From positions 1 to 7,978 of the forward strand of contig JAEYOT010000429.1 in the NCBI GenBank assembly GCA_023411445.1: DNA of 7,978 nt. Reading direction: 5' to 3'. Below, piece by piece: positions 1-7,975 of the stretch. Each line of letters begins with the position of its first letter. Within the stretch, counting starts at the first letter, position 1. This DNA is from Pseudomonadota bacterium (GTDB lineage Bacteria > Myxococcota_A > Polyangia > Polyangiales > Polyangiaceae). The position numbers and the translations under genes are program-made. The notes beneath the pieces were generated by a model that saw nothing but the letters and a program-made list of their open reading frames with translations, was not told where the DNA came from and searched no databases.

Positions 1-2268
<2,268 letters not shown>

Positions 2269-2277
2269 GCCAGGCGC

Positions 2278-2577
2278 TCACCGGCTGGTCAGGCGCCGCG
2301 CTTCGAAGCTGCGTAAGCACGCGCGGCTGCTCTGGCCGTTCGTCACGCAGGCGAGCAGCTCGTAGTCCCACGGCGTCGTCAGACACTGCTGGGTGAGCGA
2401 CTCCGCGCGCTCGTACAGCTCTGGGTGCTGCGACAGCACGCTAGCCGGCGTCGACGGCCTGACTCCGATCGAGGCGAGCGCGAAGGCGCGGCACTCGGCG
2501 GGGCCGGGCAGGCGTCGCTGGCAGCCGAGCAGGAGGCCACAAAGCAGCAACGGGAGGCAGCCGGCGATCGCCCGCAT
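2278..2577 (-). CDS. Small Cys-rich lipoprotein, function unknown
   Basis: 99 residues. The N-terminus (MRAIAGCLPLLLCGLLLGC) is a lipoprotein signal: one Arg, a Leu-rich core and a lipobox-like LLGC with the lipidated Cys at 19. The mature part has four more cysteines (29, 65, 77, 87), which could form two disulfides outside the cytoplasm, and a CLTTPWDYELLACV stretch (65-78). I recognise no named family; my impression, which I cannot test here, is that similar short Cys-patterned lipoproteins occur in myxobacteria. It is the last gene of the minus-strand operon, 26 nt after the DUF4340 stop, and converges on the ClpB-like gene with 9 bp between stops. ATG at 2577 is the only start that keeps the signal peptide. 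A GGGAGG lies just 1 nt before it, unusually close, so translation may depend on coupling to the upstream gene. Confidence 0.75.
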   Translation of the reverse strand: MRAIAGCLPLLLCGLLLGCQRRLPGPAECRAFALASIGVRPSTPASVLSQHPELYERAESLTQQCLTTPWDYELLACVTNGQSSRACLRSFEARRLTSR

Positions 2578-2603
2578 GCCTCCCGTTATAGCGCTGTCTG
2601 GGC

Positions 2604-3656
2604 TCAGTGACCGTGCGGATCGCCGCCGGCCGGCTTCTTGTCCTTGTCCTGATCCTTCTTCTCTTTCTGGAACTTCTTCAGCTCGGACGTGGCCCAGTCG
2701 GCGGCCCAGCTGCTGATGCTCCAGATCTCCTCGCTACCGCTGACCTTGACCCAGCGGCTCGAGCCTTCCGCGTTGGCACCCACCGCCACTTCGCGCTTGG
2801 CGCCATCCTTGAGCGTCATGACGATGCTCGCGAGCGGCTTGTCCAGCCCCACGTCGGCCGCGGTCTTCTCCTTCTCGGCGAAGCCATCGGCGTTCAGCGT
2901 CTTGTAGGCGCGGACGAAGTCCTTCACCTTGGCGTCGTCGAAGTCCTTGATCGCCTCGGGCGCGCCGCCCTTGGCCTTGGCGAACTTGCCCTTCCAGTCC
3001 TCGCCGTCCTTGGTGAAGCTGAAGCTGCCGTGCTCGTTCGTGATGGTGGCCGCCGTGACGTCACCCTCTTCGAACTTGAACAAGGTCATGTCGCGCCAGC
3101 CCTTCGCGTCGCGGGCGTACAAGTAGCTGGAGTAGCCCTTGACCGCGTAAGTGCCGTCCTTGCCGGCGATGCGCGTCATCTGCCCGCGCCCGCCGTTCTC
3201 ACCGAAGCGCGCGTCCAGCAGCACCGTGCCGCCTTTGCTGAACACGGCGTGCAGACCCTTGTCGTCCGACACGCCGTACTTGGCGTAGTTGGCTGTGGAG
3301 GCGTCGATCTGCTCGGTCACCTTCAGCGTCTTCAGGTTGTCCAGCAAGGACGTCACGTTGGCTTGGTTGGCCTTGGCGTCCACCGGCTTGGTGAGCTTCC
3401 AGTCTTCGCCGCTCTTGCTGAGCTCGATTTCGACGGGCGCGCCGCCGTCCTCCCCGGCCTTGTTGAGGACAATCTTGTCGATCGCCTTGATGTCCTCTTC
3501 CTTGATGTCGATCTTGGGCAGCGCCGCGGCCTGGCCGCTGAGCGAGTACTTGGCCGCGTTCTCCGCCTCCTTCTTGTTTTGGAGGTAGAGGCCGCCGCCC
3601 AGCACGCCCAGCACGCCCAGCGCCACGTACAGCTTGGTCTCTGTCGTCATTGCCAT
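2604..3656 (-). CDS. DUF4340 domain-containing membrane-anchored protein
   Basis: 350 residues. One N-terminal membrane helix (about 9-25, flanked by Lys8 and Lys28-29) anchors a large soluble part that should face the periplasm. The body looks like two diverged copies of one unit: residues 57-195 and 198-325. Each carries KxGEDWK (81-87 and 216-222), then a helix ending in LKTL or YKTL, a Tyr/Gly or Val/Gly-containing segment and a strand-rich half. This agrees with DUF4340, a family commonly found beside GldG-type ABC genes; its biochemical role is unknown. The C-terminus (328-341) is rich in Lys and Asp and ends GGDPHGH. The start is either ATG 3656 or ATG 3650 two codons later; neither has a clear Shine-Dalgarno sequence. 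It follows the GldG-like stop by 30 nt, so it is probably co-translated within the operon and works with the transporter. Confidence 0.88.
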   Translation of the reverse strand: MAMTTETKLYVALGVLGVLGGGLYLQNKKEAENAAKYSLSGQAAALPKIDIKEEDIKAIDKIVLNKAGEDGGAPVEIELSKSGEDWKLTKPVDAKANQANVTSLLDNLKTLKVTEQIDASTANYAKYGVSDDKGLHAVFSKGGTVLLDARFGENGGRGQMTRIAGKDGTYAVKGYSSYLYARDAKGWRDMTLFKFEEGDVTAATITNEHGSFSFTKDGEDWKGKFAKAKGGAPEAIKDFDDAKVKDFVRAYKTLNADGFAEKEKTAADVGLDKPLASIVMTLKDGAKREVAVGANAEGSSRWVKVSGSEEIWSISSWAADWATSELKKFQKEKKDQDKDKKPAGGDPHGH

Positions 3657-3686
3657 GGTGTCGTTGTCTCGCTCTGATTCTGGCGC

Positions 3687-5531
3687 TCAGGACTTGATTT
3701 CATGGCGGCGAGCCTGCCGGCTACGCCAGCGCAGCACGCCGAAGGCGCCGAACGCCACCGGCATGCCGAGGATCAGCCACCACTGCACGTTGCGCTGCAC
3801 GTTCTTGCGTGCGGCGCGGTACTCCTCGTCCTTCTTCTTGATCTCGTTCTCGTCGTCCTCGGCCTTGAACTTGGGCTTGGAGACGCTGCTGTAGGTCAAG
3901 TTGGCGTCGCCGATCAGCTTGGCGCTGGCCGCGATCAGGTCCGAGTCACCGCTCATCCAATCCAGCGTGTTCTTGAGCGAGATGATCATGGGCGTCAGGT
4001 ACTTGGCGTACGGCTGAGCGAACATGAGCAGCTGCGGGTCACCGCCCACCGCGCCGAACATCTGGAACTGGCCGCCCAGATCGGGGCCGTTGCCGGCGTA
4101 GGCGAAGGGGTTGGTGAGGAACAAGCTGGACGAGACCACCAGCACGCGCGACGGCTGCGGCGCACGCTCCGGCGGGGTGATGCCGTCGGCGGGGTTGCCG
4201 GCGAAGGCGCTCTTCAGCTTGCCGTCGGCGTAGGCCGCCAGCACGCGCTGCTGCTGCGGAGGCTTGGGCCGCCACTGCTCGCGCAGCTTCATGTCGATCG
4301 TCTCCGACTTCTCGACGCTGGTCGCGGGAGTGGAGCGGAGCACTGCCTCGAGCTTCACGTCCTGCGGCTGCTTGTCGCGCTTCAGCTCCAAGCTGCTGGG
4401 GAAGGGCAGCACCACCTCGTCCATGCGGAAGAAGCCGGCGAAGCCCGTATCCAGCAGCTTCTCCTTCTCATCCATGCGCGTGTCGTTGACGACGTGCGCG
4501 ATGCCGGGGTGACGGATCCAGGCGGGCTGCCCGGTCTGCGTCATCACCTGCACGCGGAACTGCGCGCCATGGTCGAACACGGCGTCCTTGTTCATGTGGA
4601 TGCCGTAGCCGTCCAGCAGCTTCTCCAAGCCGTGGGTGTTCAGCGACGCGGACATGCTGGCGTCGTTCGGCTTCAGGTTCACGGCCGAGGCGTAGACCAC
4701 CAGGCTCTTGCCGCCGCGCATCATGAACTCGTCGATGCGGCGTAGCTCCTTCTCGGTGTAGTCCTTCTGCGGCTGGGTGATGATGATGCCGGCCAGATCC
4801 TTGTCGATCTCGCTCTCGCCGTCCTTCAGGTCCAGCTCCTCCACCTTGTAGAAGGGGAAGGCCTGCTCGAGGATGCCCTTGAGGTTCGGGCCTTGGCCGC
4901 CGCGCTGCTTCGGCATCAGGTTGCCGTCGGTCAGCTTCAGCTCGTCCTTGTTGGTGACGACGCCGATGCGGTGCTTGATGTCGTCGGCCTTGTCGCGAAT
5001 CTCGCGGATCTTGTTGGTGATCCAGAACTCGAGACCCTCGGACTGACGGTAATCGAGCTGCGGCATGACCAGCTTCTCGCTGCCGTACTTGAGCACCAGG
5101 CCCAAGAAGCCCTGCGCGATGGACGCTTGGTCGTCGCCGGTGGCGCTCATTTCGCCGAACGGCTGCTCTTGGAGGCCTGCCTCCTTGGCCTGCTCGCGGA
5201 GCTCGTCCGTGTTCGGCTCGATGATGGTGAACTTGAACTTGCCCTTGCCTTCGCGCTCGTACTCCTTGAGCAAGTCCGTCAGGTCACGCACGAAGGCGTC
5301 GAGCTGAGGCAAGCCGGTCTTGACGTAGGCGTCGACCTGCAGCGGCGTCTTGAGCGAGCCCAGCAGGCGCCCGCTGCCCTTGCTCAACGTGTAGCGCTCG
5401 TTGCGCGTCGTATCGATGCGTGTGTACGCCTTGAACGACAGCATGTTGGCCACGACCGCGATCGCGACGATCACGATCAGGTACAGGCCGGTTTGCGTCG
5501 CTGCTTTGCGCTTTTGATCTTGCGTAGCCAC
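3687..5531 (-). CDS. GldG-family ABC transporter auxiliary protein
   Basis: 614 residues with one membrane helix at each end (about 15-33 and 583-601) and a long extracytoplasmic middle, the layout of GldG-type proteins (ABC_transp_aux domain). Supporting stretches: the N-terminal region after the helix (RIDTTRNERYTLS, 38-50), typical of this family; IGVVTN (189-194); the ITQPQKDYTEKELRRIDEF segment (251-269) followed by MRGGKSLVVY (271-280); and the family C-terminal signature LKNTLDWMSGDSDLI (519-533). A highly charged Lys/Glu/Asp stretch (552-576) leads into the last helix, and a basic tail RSRQARRHEIKS follows. The start is GTG at 5531, 3 nt after the permease stop (TGAgccGTG), so the two are almost certainly translationally coupled. 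In Flavobacterium, GldG works with GldF and GldA in an ABC transporter needed for gliding; outside that group the substrate is unknown, and gliding should not be inferred here. Confidence 0.9.
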   Translation of the reverse strand: MATQDQKRKAATQTGLYLIVIVAIAVVANMLSFKAYTRIDTTRNERYTLSKGSGRLLGSLKTPLQVDAYVKTGLPQLDAFVRDLTDLLKEYEREGKGKFKFTIIEPNTDELREQAKEAGLQEQPFGEMSATGDDQASIAQGFLGLVLKYGSEKLVMPQLDYRQSEGLEFWITNKIREIRDKADDIKHRIGVVTNKDELKLTDGNLMPKQRGGQGPNLKGILEQAFPFYKVEELDLKDGESEIDKDLAGIIITQPQKDYTEKELRRIDEFMMRGGKSLVVYASAVNLKPNDASMSASLNTHGLEKLLDGYGIHMNKDAVFDHGAQFRVQVMTQTGQPAWIRHPGIAHVVNDTRMDEKEKLLDTGFAGFFRMDEVVLPFPSSLELKRDKQPQDVKLEAVLRSTPATSVEKSETIDMKLREQWRPKPPQQQRVLAAYADGKLKSAFAGNPADGITPPERAPQPSRVLVVSSSLFLTNPFAYAGNGPDLGGQFQMFGAVGGDPQLLMFAQPYAKYLTPMIISLKNTLDWMSGDSDLIAASAKLIGDANLTYSSVSKPKFKAEDDENEIKKKDEEYRAARKNVQRNVQWWLILGMPVAFGAFGVLRWRSRQARRHEIKS

Positions 5532-5537
5532 GGCTCA
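5529..5537 (-). promoter_or_regulatory. Stop-start coupling junction, permease to GldG-like gene
   Basis: The junction reads TGAgccGTG, the same arrangement as at the ATPase-permease boundary but with a GTG start. There is no strong Shine-Dalgarno sequence upstream, so reinitiation by coupling is the likely mode of translation. Confidence 0.55.
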
Positions 5538-6269
5538 CGCCCACTTTCTGCGCTCGAGCGCGCGGAAGGACACGACCAGGCAAACGGCCGTGACCGACAG
5601 GAAGAAGACCACGTCGCGGGTGTCGATGAGCCCGCGCCAGAAGCCGGACAGGCGGGTGTCGAACGCCACGAAGTTCATCACGTTGCCGGCAGCGCCGCCC
5701 ACGAACTGGGCGAAGCGACCGAGCAACCACAGGCCGAGCAGCACGAACACCGTCAAGAAGAAGGCGATCGCTTGGCTGTCGGTGAGCGAGCTAATGAGCA
5801 GGCCAATCGCCACGGTCGCGGCGCAAAACAGCGTGAGCCCGAGGTAACCGGCGTACACGGGACCCGTGTCTAGCGGACCCAAGTTCCACGGCCACTTGAA
5901 CATCGCGATCGGGTACACGGCAGTAGCCAGCACCAGCACCATCACCATGCCCATGGCGCCCAGGTACTTGCCCAGCACCACGTCGCTGTCCTTCACGGGC
6001 AGCGTGATCAGCATCTCCAGCGTGCCGCTGCGCTTCTCTTCGGCGATCAGGCGCATGGTGATGACCGGCACCACCAAGAAGGCCAAGCCGTAGGGCGAGA
6101 GGGCGAACACCTGGGCCACGGACGCGCGGTCCGTCTGCCAAAAGCCGCCTCCGACCAAGAAGAAGAAGGCGCCCAGCACCAAGAAGCTGAGGCAGATGAC
6201 CACGTAGGCCAGCGGTGAGTCGAAGTAGGAGCGGAACTCGCGCTTGGCGATGATCAGCATCGGCGACAT
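5535..6269 (-). CDS. ABC-2 type permease subunit (GldF-like)
   Basis: 244 residues, a normal length for a compact ABC-2 permease. Six membrane helices can be read: about 20-42, 57-74, 104-124, 138-161, 166-190 and 218-236. Between helices 2 and 3 is the conserved cytoplasmic coupling motif RLIAEEKRSGTLEMLITLPV (73-92) followed by D..VLGKYLG, characteristic of GldF/NosY-like permeases that dock on the ATPase. The N-terminus (MLIIAKREFRSYFDSPLAY) is also typical. It starts 3 nt after the ATPase stop (TGAgccATG); a GGGGAAGGG purine run 7 nt upstream of the ATG (6277-6285), inside the end of the ATPase gene, serves as ribosome binding site. It forms the membrane channel with the ATPase upstream and the GldG-like protein downstream. 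Confidence 0.92.
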   Translation of the reverse strand: MSPMLIIAKREFRSYFDSPLAYVVICLSFLVLGAFFFLVGGGFWQTDRASVAQVFALSPYGLAFLVVPVITMRLIAEEKRSGTLEMLITLPVKDSDVVLGKYLGAMGMVMVLVLATAVYPIAMFKWPWNLGPLDTGPVYAGYLGLTLFCAATVAIGLLISSLTDSQAIAFFLTVFVLLGLWLLGRFAQFVGGAAGNVMNFVAFDTRLSGFWRGLIDTRDVVFFLSVTAVCLVVSFRALERRKWA

Positions 6270-6275
6270 GGCTCA
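6267..6275 (-). promoter_or_regulatory. Stop-start coupling junction, ATPase to permease
   Basis: The junction reads TGAgccATG: the ATPase stop and permease start are separated by 3 nt. Together with the purine-rich GGGGAAGGG just upstream (6277-6285), this suggests that ribosomes ending the ATPase reinitiate on the permease, keeping the subunits in fixed ratio. Confidence 0.6.
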
Positions 6276-7448
6276 GCCCTTCCCCTGCTGCTTCGCGGCA
6301 GCGTCGTCGTCATCGTCGTCTTCATCCTCATCGTCGTCGTCATCCTCGTCGTCGTCGTCATCCTCGTCGTCGTCCGCGGCAGCCGCGGCAGCGCCGCCCG
6401 CCTTGGCGGCCTTGCGAGGACTCTCGTCTTCGTCCTCGTCCTCGTCGTCCCAGTCCTCGCCGCGGTCGAGGCGCTCGTCGCCTCGCGTGAGGTCGCGGAA
6501 CACGGCGTCCAGGCTCTGCGCGTCGCGGCGAAGCTCGAGCAGCGTCCAGTTCTTGGCCACCATCAACCGGAAGATCTCGGCGCGGAGATCCCCGTCTTGC
6601 GGTCCGGAGAGCTCGAACTTGTGGGCGCTCTCGTCGGTCGGGAGCTCACGGATGGCCGTCGCGCCGGTCAGCTTGCGCAGGGCTTCGTCGACCTCCTTGG
6701 GCCCGGGCGCCTTGGCCCCGGCTTCCGCGTTCCACTCGTCGATCGTGACGACGTAGCGGACGCGCCCGGTCTTGGAGCGAATCTCGTCGAGCGGCCCATC
6801 GGCCACCACGCGACCCTTGCTCACGATGATGGCGCGGGCGCACGCCTCCTCCACCTCGCTCAGGTTGTGAGTGGAGAGCAAAATCGTCCGATCCCGGCCG
6901 ATCTCCTTGATGTACTTGAGGACTTCGGCCTTCTCGTTCGGGTCGAGGTCGCTGGTCGGCTCGTCCAGGATGAGAATGGGGGGATCGTGGATCAGGGCCT
7001 GGCCGAGACCCACGCGCTGGCGATAGCCGTGAGACAGCGTCGAGATGTCCTTACCCAGAGACTGAGCGAGGCCGCACACCTCGATCACCTTCTTCAGGCG
7101 GCTCTTGAACGTGCTGTCGTCTAGCCCGCGGATCTGCGCGGCGAAGTGCAGGTAGTCGTACACGCTCATGTCCGCGTACAGCGGCGCGCGCTGCGGCAGG
7201 TAGCCGAGACTCTTGCGCACACCCAGCGGATCATCGAACACATCGAAGCCCTTCACCTTGGCCGTACCGTTGGTCGGCGAGGTGAAGCACGTGAGGATAC
7301 GCATGGTCGTGGACTTGCCCGCACCGTTGGGGCCCAGGAAGCCGACGACCTCGCCCTTCCTGACTTCGAAGCTCACCTTGTCCAGGGCGCGCACAGAGCC
7401 GAATCGCTTCGTCAGCCCAGTCGCTTCAATCATCACATCGGTAGCCAT
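6273..7448 (-). CDS. ABC transporter ATP-binding protein (GldA-like) with acidic C-terminal tail
   Basis: 391 residues. The nucleotide-binding domain occupies about 7-225: Walker A GPNGAGKST (39-47), Q-loop YLPQ (83-86), signature LSHGYRQRV (138-146), Walker B ILILDEP (158-164), D-loop SDLDP (166-170) and H-loop STHNL (192-196). The signature with a non-Gly residue before GYRQR is the form typical of GldA-type ATPases. Residues 226-325 are an accessory domain. After it comes an unusual tail: an acidic block (331-342), a basic/Ala linker (343-358) and 24 consecutive Asp/Glu residues (359-382), ending AAAKQQGKG. This makes it clearly longer than most family members (roughly 300-310 residues). 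ATG 7448 has GGAGG 4 nt upstream; ATG at codon 6 is an alternative. First gene of the operon, it powers the adjoining permease from the cytoplasmic side. The accessory domain and tail have no assigned role. Confidence 0.93.
   Translation of the reverse strand: MATDVMIEATGLTKRFGSVRALDKVSFEVRKGEVVGFLGPNGAGKSTTMRILTCFTSPTNGTAKVKGFDVFDDPLGVRKSLGYLPQRAPLYADMSVYDYLHFAAQIRGLDDSTFKSRLKKVIEVCGLAQSLGKDISTLSHGYRQRVGLGQALIHDPPILILDEPTSDLDPNEKAEVLKYIKEIGRDRTILLSTHNLSEVEEACARAIIVSKGRVVADGPLDEIRSKTGRVRYVVTIDEWNAEAGAKAPGPKEVDEALRKLTGATAIRELPTDESAHKFELSGPQDGDLRAEIFRLMVAKNWTLLELRRDAQSLDAVFRDLTRGDERLDRGEDWDDEDEDEDESPRKAAKAGGAAAAAADDDEDDDDDEDDDDDEDEDDDDDDAAAKQQGKG
6303..6374 (-). repeat. Low-complexity trinucleotide tract encoding 24 Asp/Glu residues
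   Basis: On the plus strand this is an almost pure run of GTC, ATC, TTC and CTC triplets (Asp and Glu codons on the minus strand). It includes a perfect 18-bp tandem duplication (6331-6348 and 6349-6366) followed by 8 bp of a third copy. A shorter tract of the same kind (6423-6458) encodes the other acidic block. Codons alternate GAC, GAT, GAG and GAA, so the repeat is kept as acidic residues rather than as a pure DNA repeat. Confidence 0.9.
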
Positions 7449-7452
7449 CAGG

Positions 7453-7457
7453 CCTCC
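7453..7457 (-). promoter_or_regulatory. Ribosome binding site of the ABC ATPase
   Basis: GGAGG on the minus strand, 4 nt before the ATG at 7448. It is slightly close but is the only strong Shine-Dalgarno match near the gene, and it favours ATG 7448 over the in-frame ATG five codons later. Confidence 0.6.
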
Positions 7458-7511
7458 AAAGAGCGCGGTAATGTCCGCTGTTTCATGCAGTGCGGGGGTT
7501 CGAGCGGCGGC

Positions 7512-7539
7512 ATCCTAGAGAGATCTCGATCACTGTCAA
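7512..7539 (-). promoter_or_regulatory. Sigma-70 type promoter of the ABC operon
   Basis: On the minus strand a perfect -35 hexamer TTGACA (7539-7534) is followed by 16 bp and TAGGAT (7517-7512), matching TATAAT at four of six positions. Transcription would start near 7505, giving a leader of about 57 nt before the ATPase ATG at 7448. It is the best promoter match in the intergenic region and lies at a sensible distance from the first gene. The spacer contains the 8-bp palindrome GAGATCTC (7520-7527), a possible but unproven operator. Confidence 0.6.
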
Positions 7540-7565
7540 CAATAGGCACCGGGCGCGCGGGGACT

Positions 7566-7601
7566 GCCGGATGCAGCTGCTCCGATGCCTGCACATCCGG
7601 C
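7566..7601. repeat. Inverted repeat (hairpin) next to the operon promoter
   Basis: Perfect 8-bp arms GCCGGATG (7566-7573) and CATCCGGC (7594-7601), with a further CAG/CTG pairing inside after a 2-nt bulge. It lies 27 bp upstream of the -35 element and between it and the terminator-like hairpin. It could be an operator or part of a structured RNA; no function can be assigned. Confidence 0.4.
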
Positions 7602-7602
7602 G

Positions 7603-7641
7603 AAAAGGAGTCCACGCGCCGAGCGGGCGCCCGCGTGGGCT
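7603..7641 (-). terminator. Terminator-like hairpin upstream of the operon promoter
   Basis: Inverted repeat with 10-bp arms, 7609-7618 and 7632-7641, nine of ten pairs matched (the exception is T/G at 7611-7639), with a 13-nt loop. Reading the minus strand, the stem is followed by CC and then TTTT (7606-7603). It could end transcription arriving from beyond the window and insulate the promoter at 7539. The T tract is short, so an operator or chance fold is also possible. Confidence 0.35.
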
Positions 7642-7772
7642 GAAATCGAGCCGTCTCTAGTTGTCGCAACCTTCCAAAAGCTCGCCGGCTAGAACCAGGA
7701 CGCCCAAAGACTATTCCCGTCGAGACGGACTTCGCGCCTTGTCCGTGTAGTTTTCCGTCGCACCTTTCACGG

Positions 7773-7833
7773 GCCGCTCCGCGAAGAACGTCTGCATCCG
7801 GCGCGCTCGGGCACGATCGCCTCGCGGAGTGGC
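7773..7833. repeat. 12-bp inverted repeat enclosing 37 nt
   Basis: Arms GCCGCTCCGCGA (7773-7784) and TCGCGGAGTGGC (7822-7833) pair at 11 of 12 positions, with one G.U-type pair at 7777/7829-7830 depending on strand. The enclosed segment is itself GC-rich and can fold further. It is the longest inverted repeat I found in the region without genes. A structured RNA or protein-binding site is possible; nothing identifies which. Confidence 0.4.
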
Positions 7834-7937
7834 ATAACGCCTAGCCCCGGATAAATCCCCATTTGCCACTTGTGTTCTCGGGGCAGGGGGTTATGGTTGA
7901 AAAGGCACCTCGCCGCCGCGTCCCCCCGCGGTGGGCA

Positions 7938-7975
7938 CCCTACCCCTCCCCCCACCCCCCTAACCCCCACGCCCC
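7938..7975 (-). repeat. G-rich tract, potential G-quadruplex
   Basis: On the minus strand six runs of 4, 5, 6, 6, 4 and 3 G are separated by loops of 3, 3, 1, 1 and 2 nt. This greatly exceeds the usual G3N1-7 rule for intramolecular quadruplexes; the plus strand is the matching C-rich i-motif type. It sits at the very end of the window, so its full extent and context cannot be seen, and base calls in such homopolymer runs may be unreliable. Confidence 0.65.

Noticed and set aside
2273..2297. GGCGC/GCGCC inverted repeat at the convergent gene ends as a bidirectional terminator
   Set aside because: Only 5-bp arms with a 15-nt loop and no T tract on either strand; it also lies partly inside the lipoprotein gene.
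2607..5873. Long plus-strand ORFs opposite the operon (2607-3677, 3702-4745, 4893-5873)
   Set aside because: They are antisense shadows produced by high third-position G+C of the real genes; their translations are biased toward Leu, Val, Ala and His without domain signals.
6244..6756. Plus-strand ORF with a long poly-Ser run
   Set aside because: It is the antisense reading of the Asp/Glu codon tract of the ABC ATPase.
7448..7669. 73-codon minus-strand ORF whose stop overlaps the ATPase start (TGATG)
   Set aside because: It starts with TTG without a properly spaced ribosome binding site, has mixed third-position composition unlike the neighbouring genes, no recognisable product, and runs through the promoter. 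The overlap is most likely chance.
7855..7875. Possible sigma-54 or plus-strand sigma-70 promoter around TGGCAAATGG / TTGCCA
   Set aside because: The -12 GC of a sigma-54 site is absent, and the plus-strand hexamers have poor matches and wrong spacing.
7767..7970. 67-codon minus-strand ORF in the intergenic region
   Set aside because: Low-complexity Gly/Val start from the G-rich tract, no domain, no ribosome binding site.
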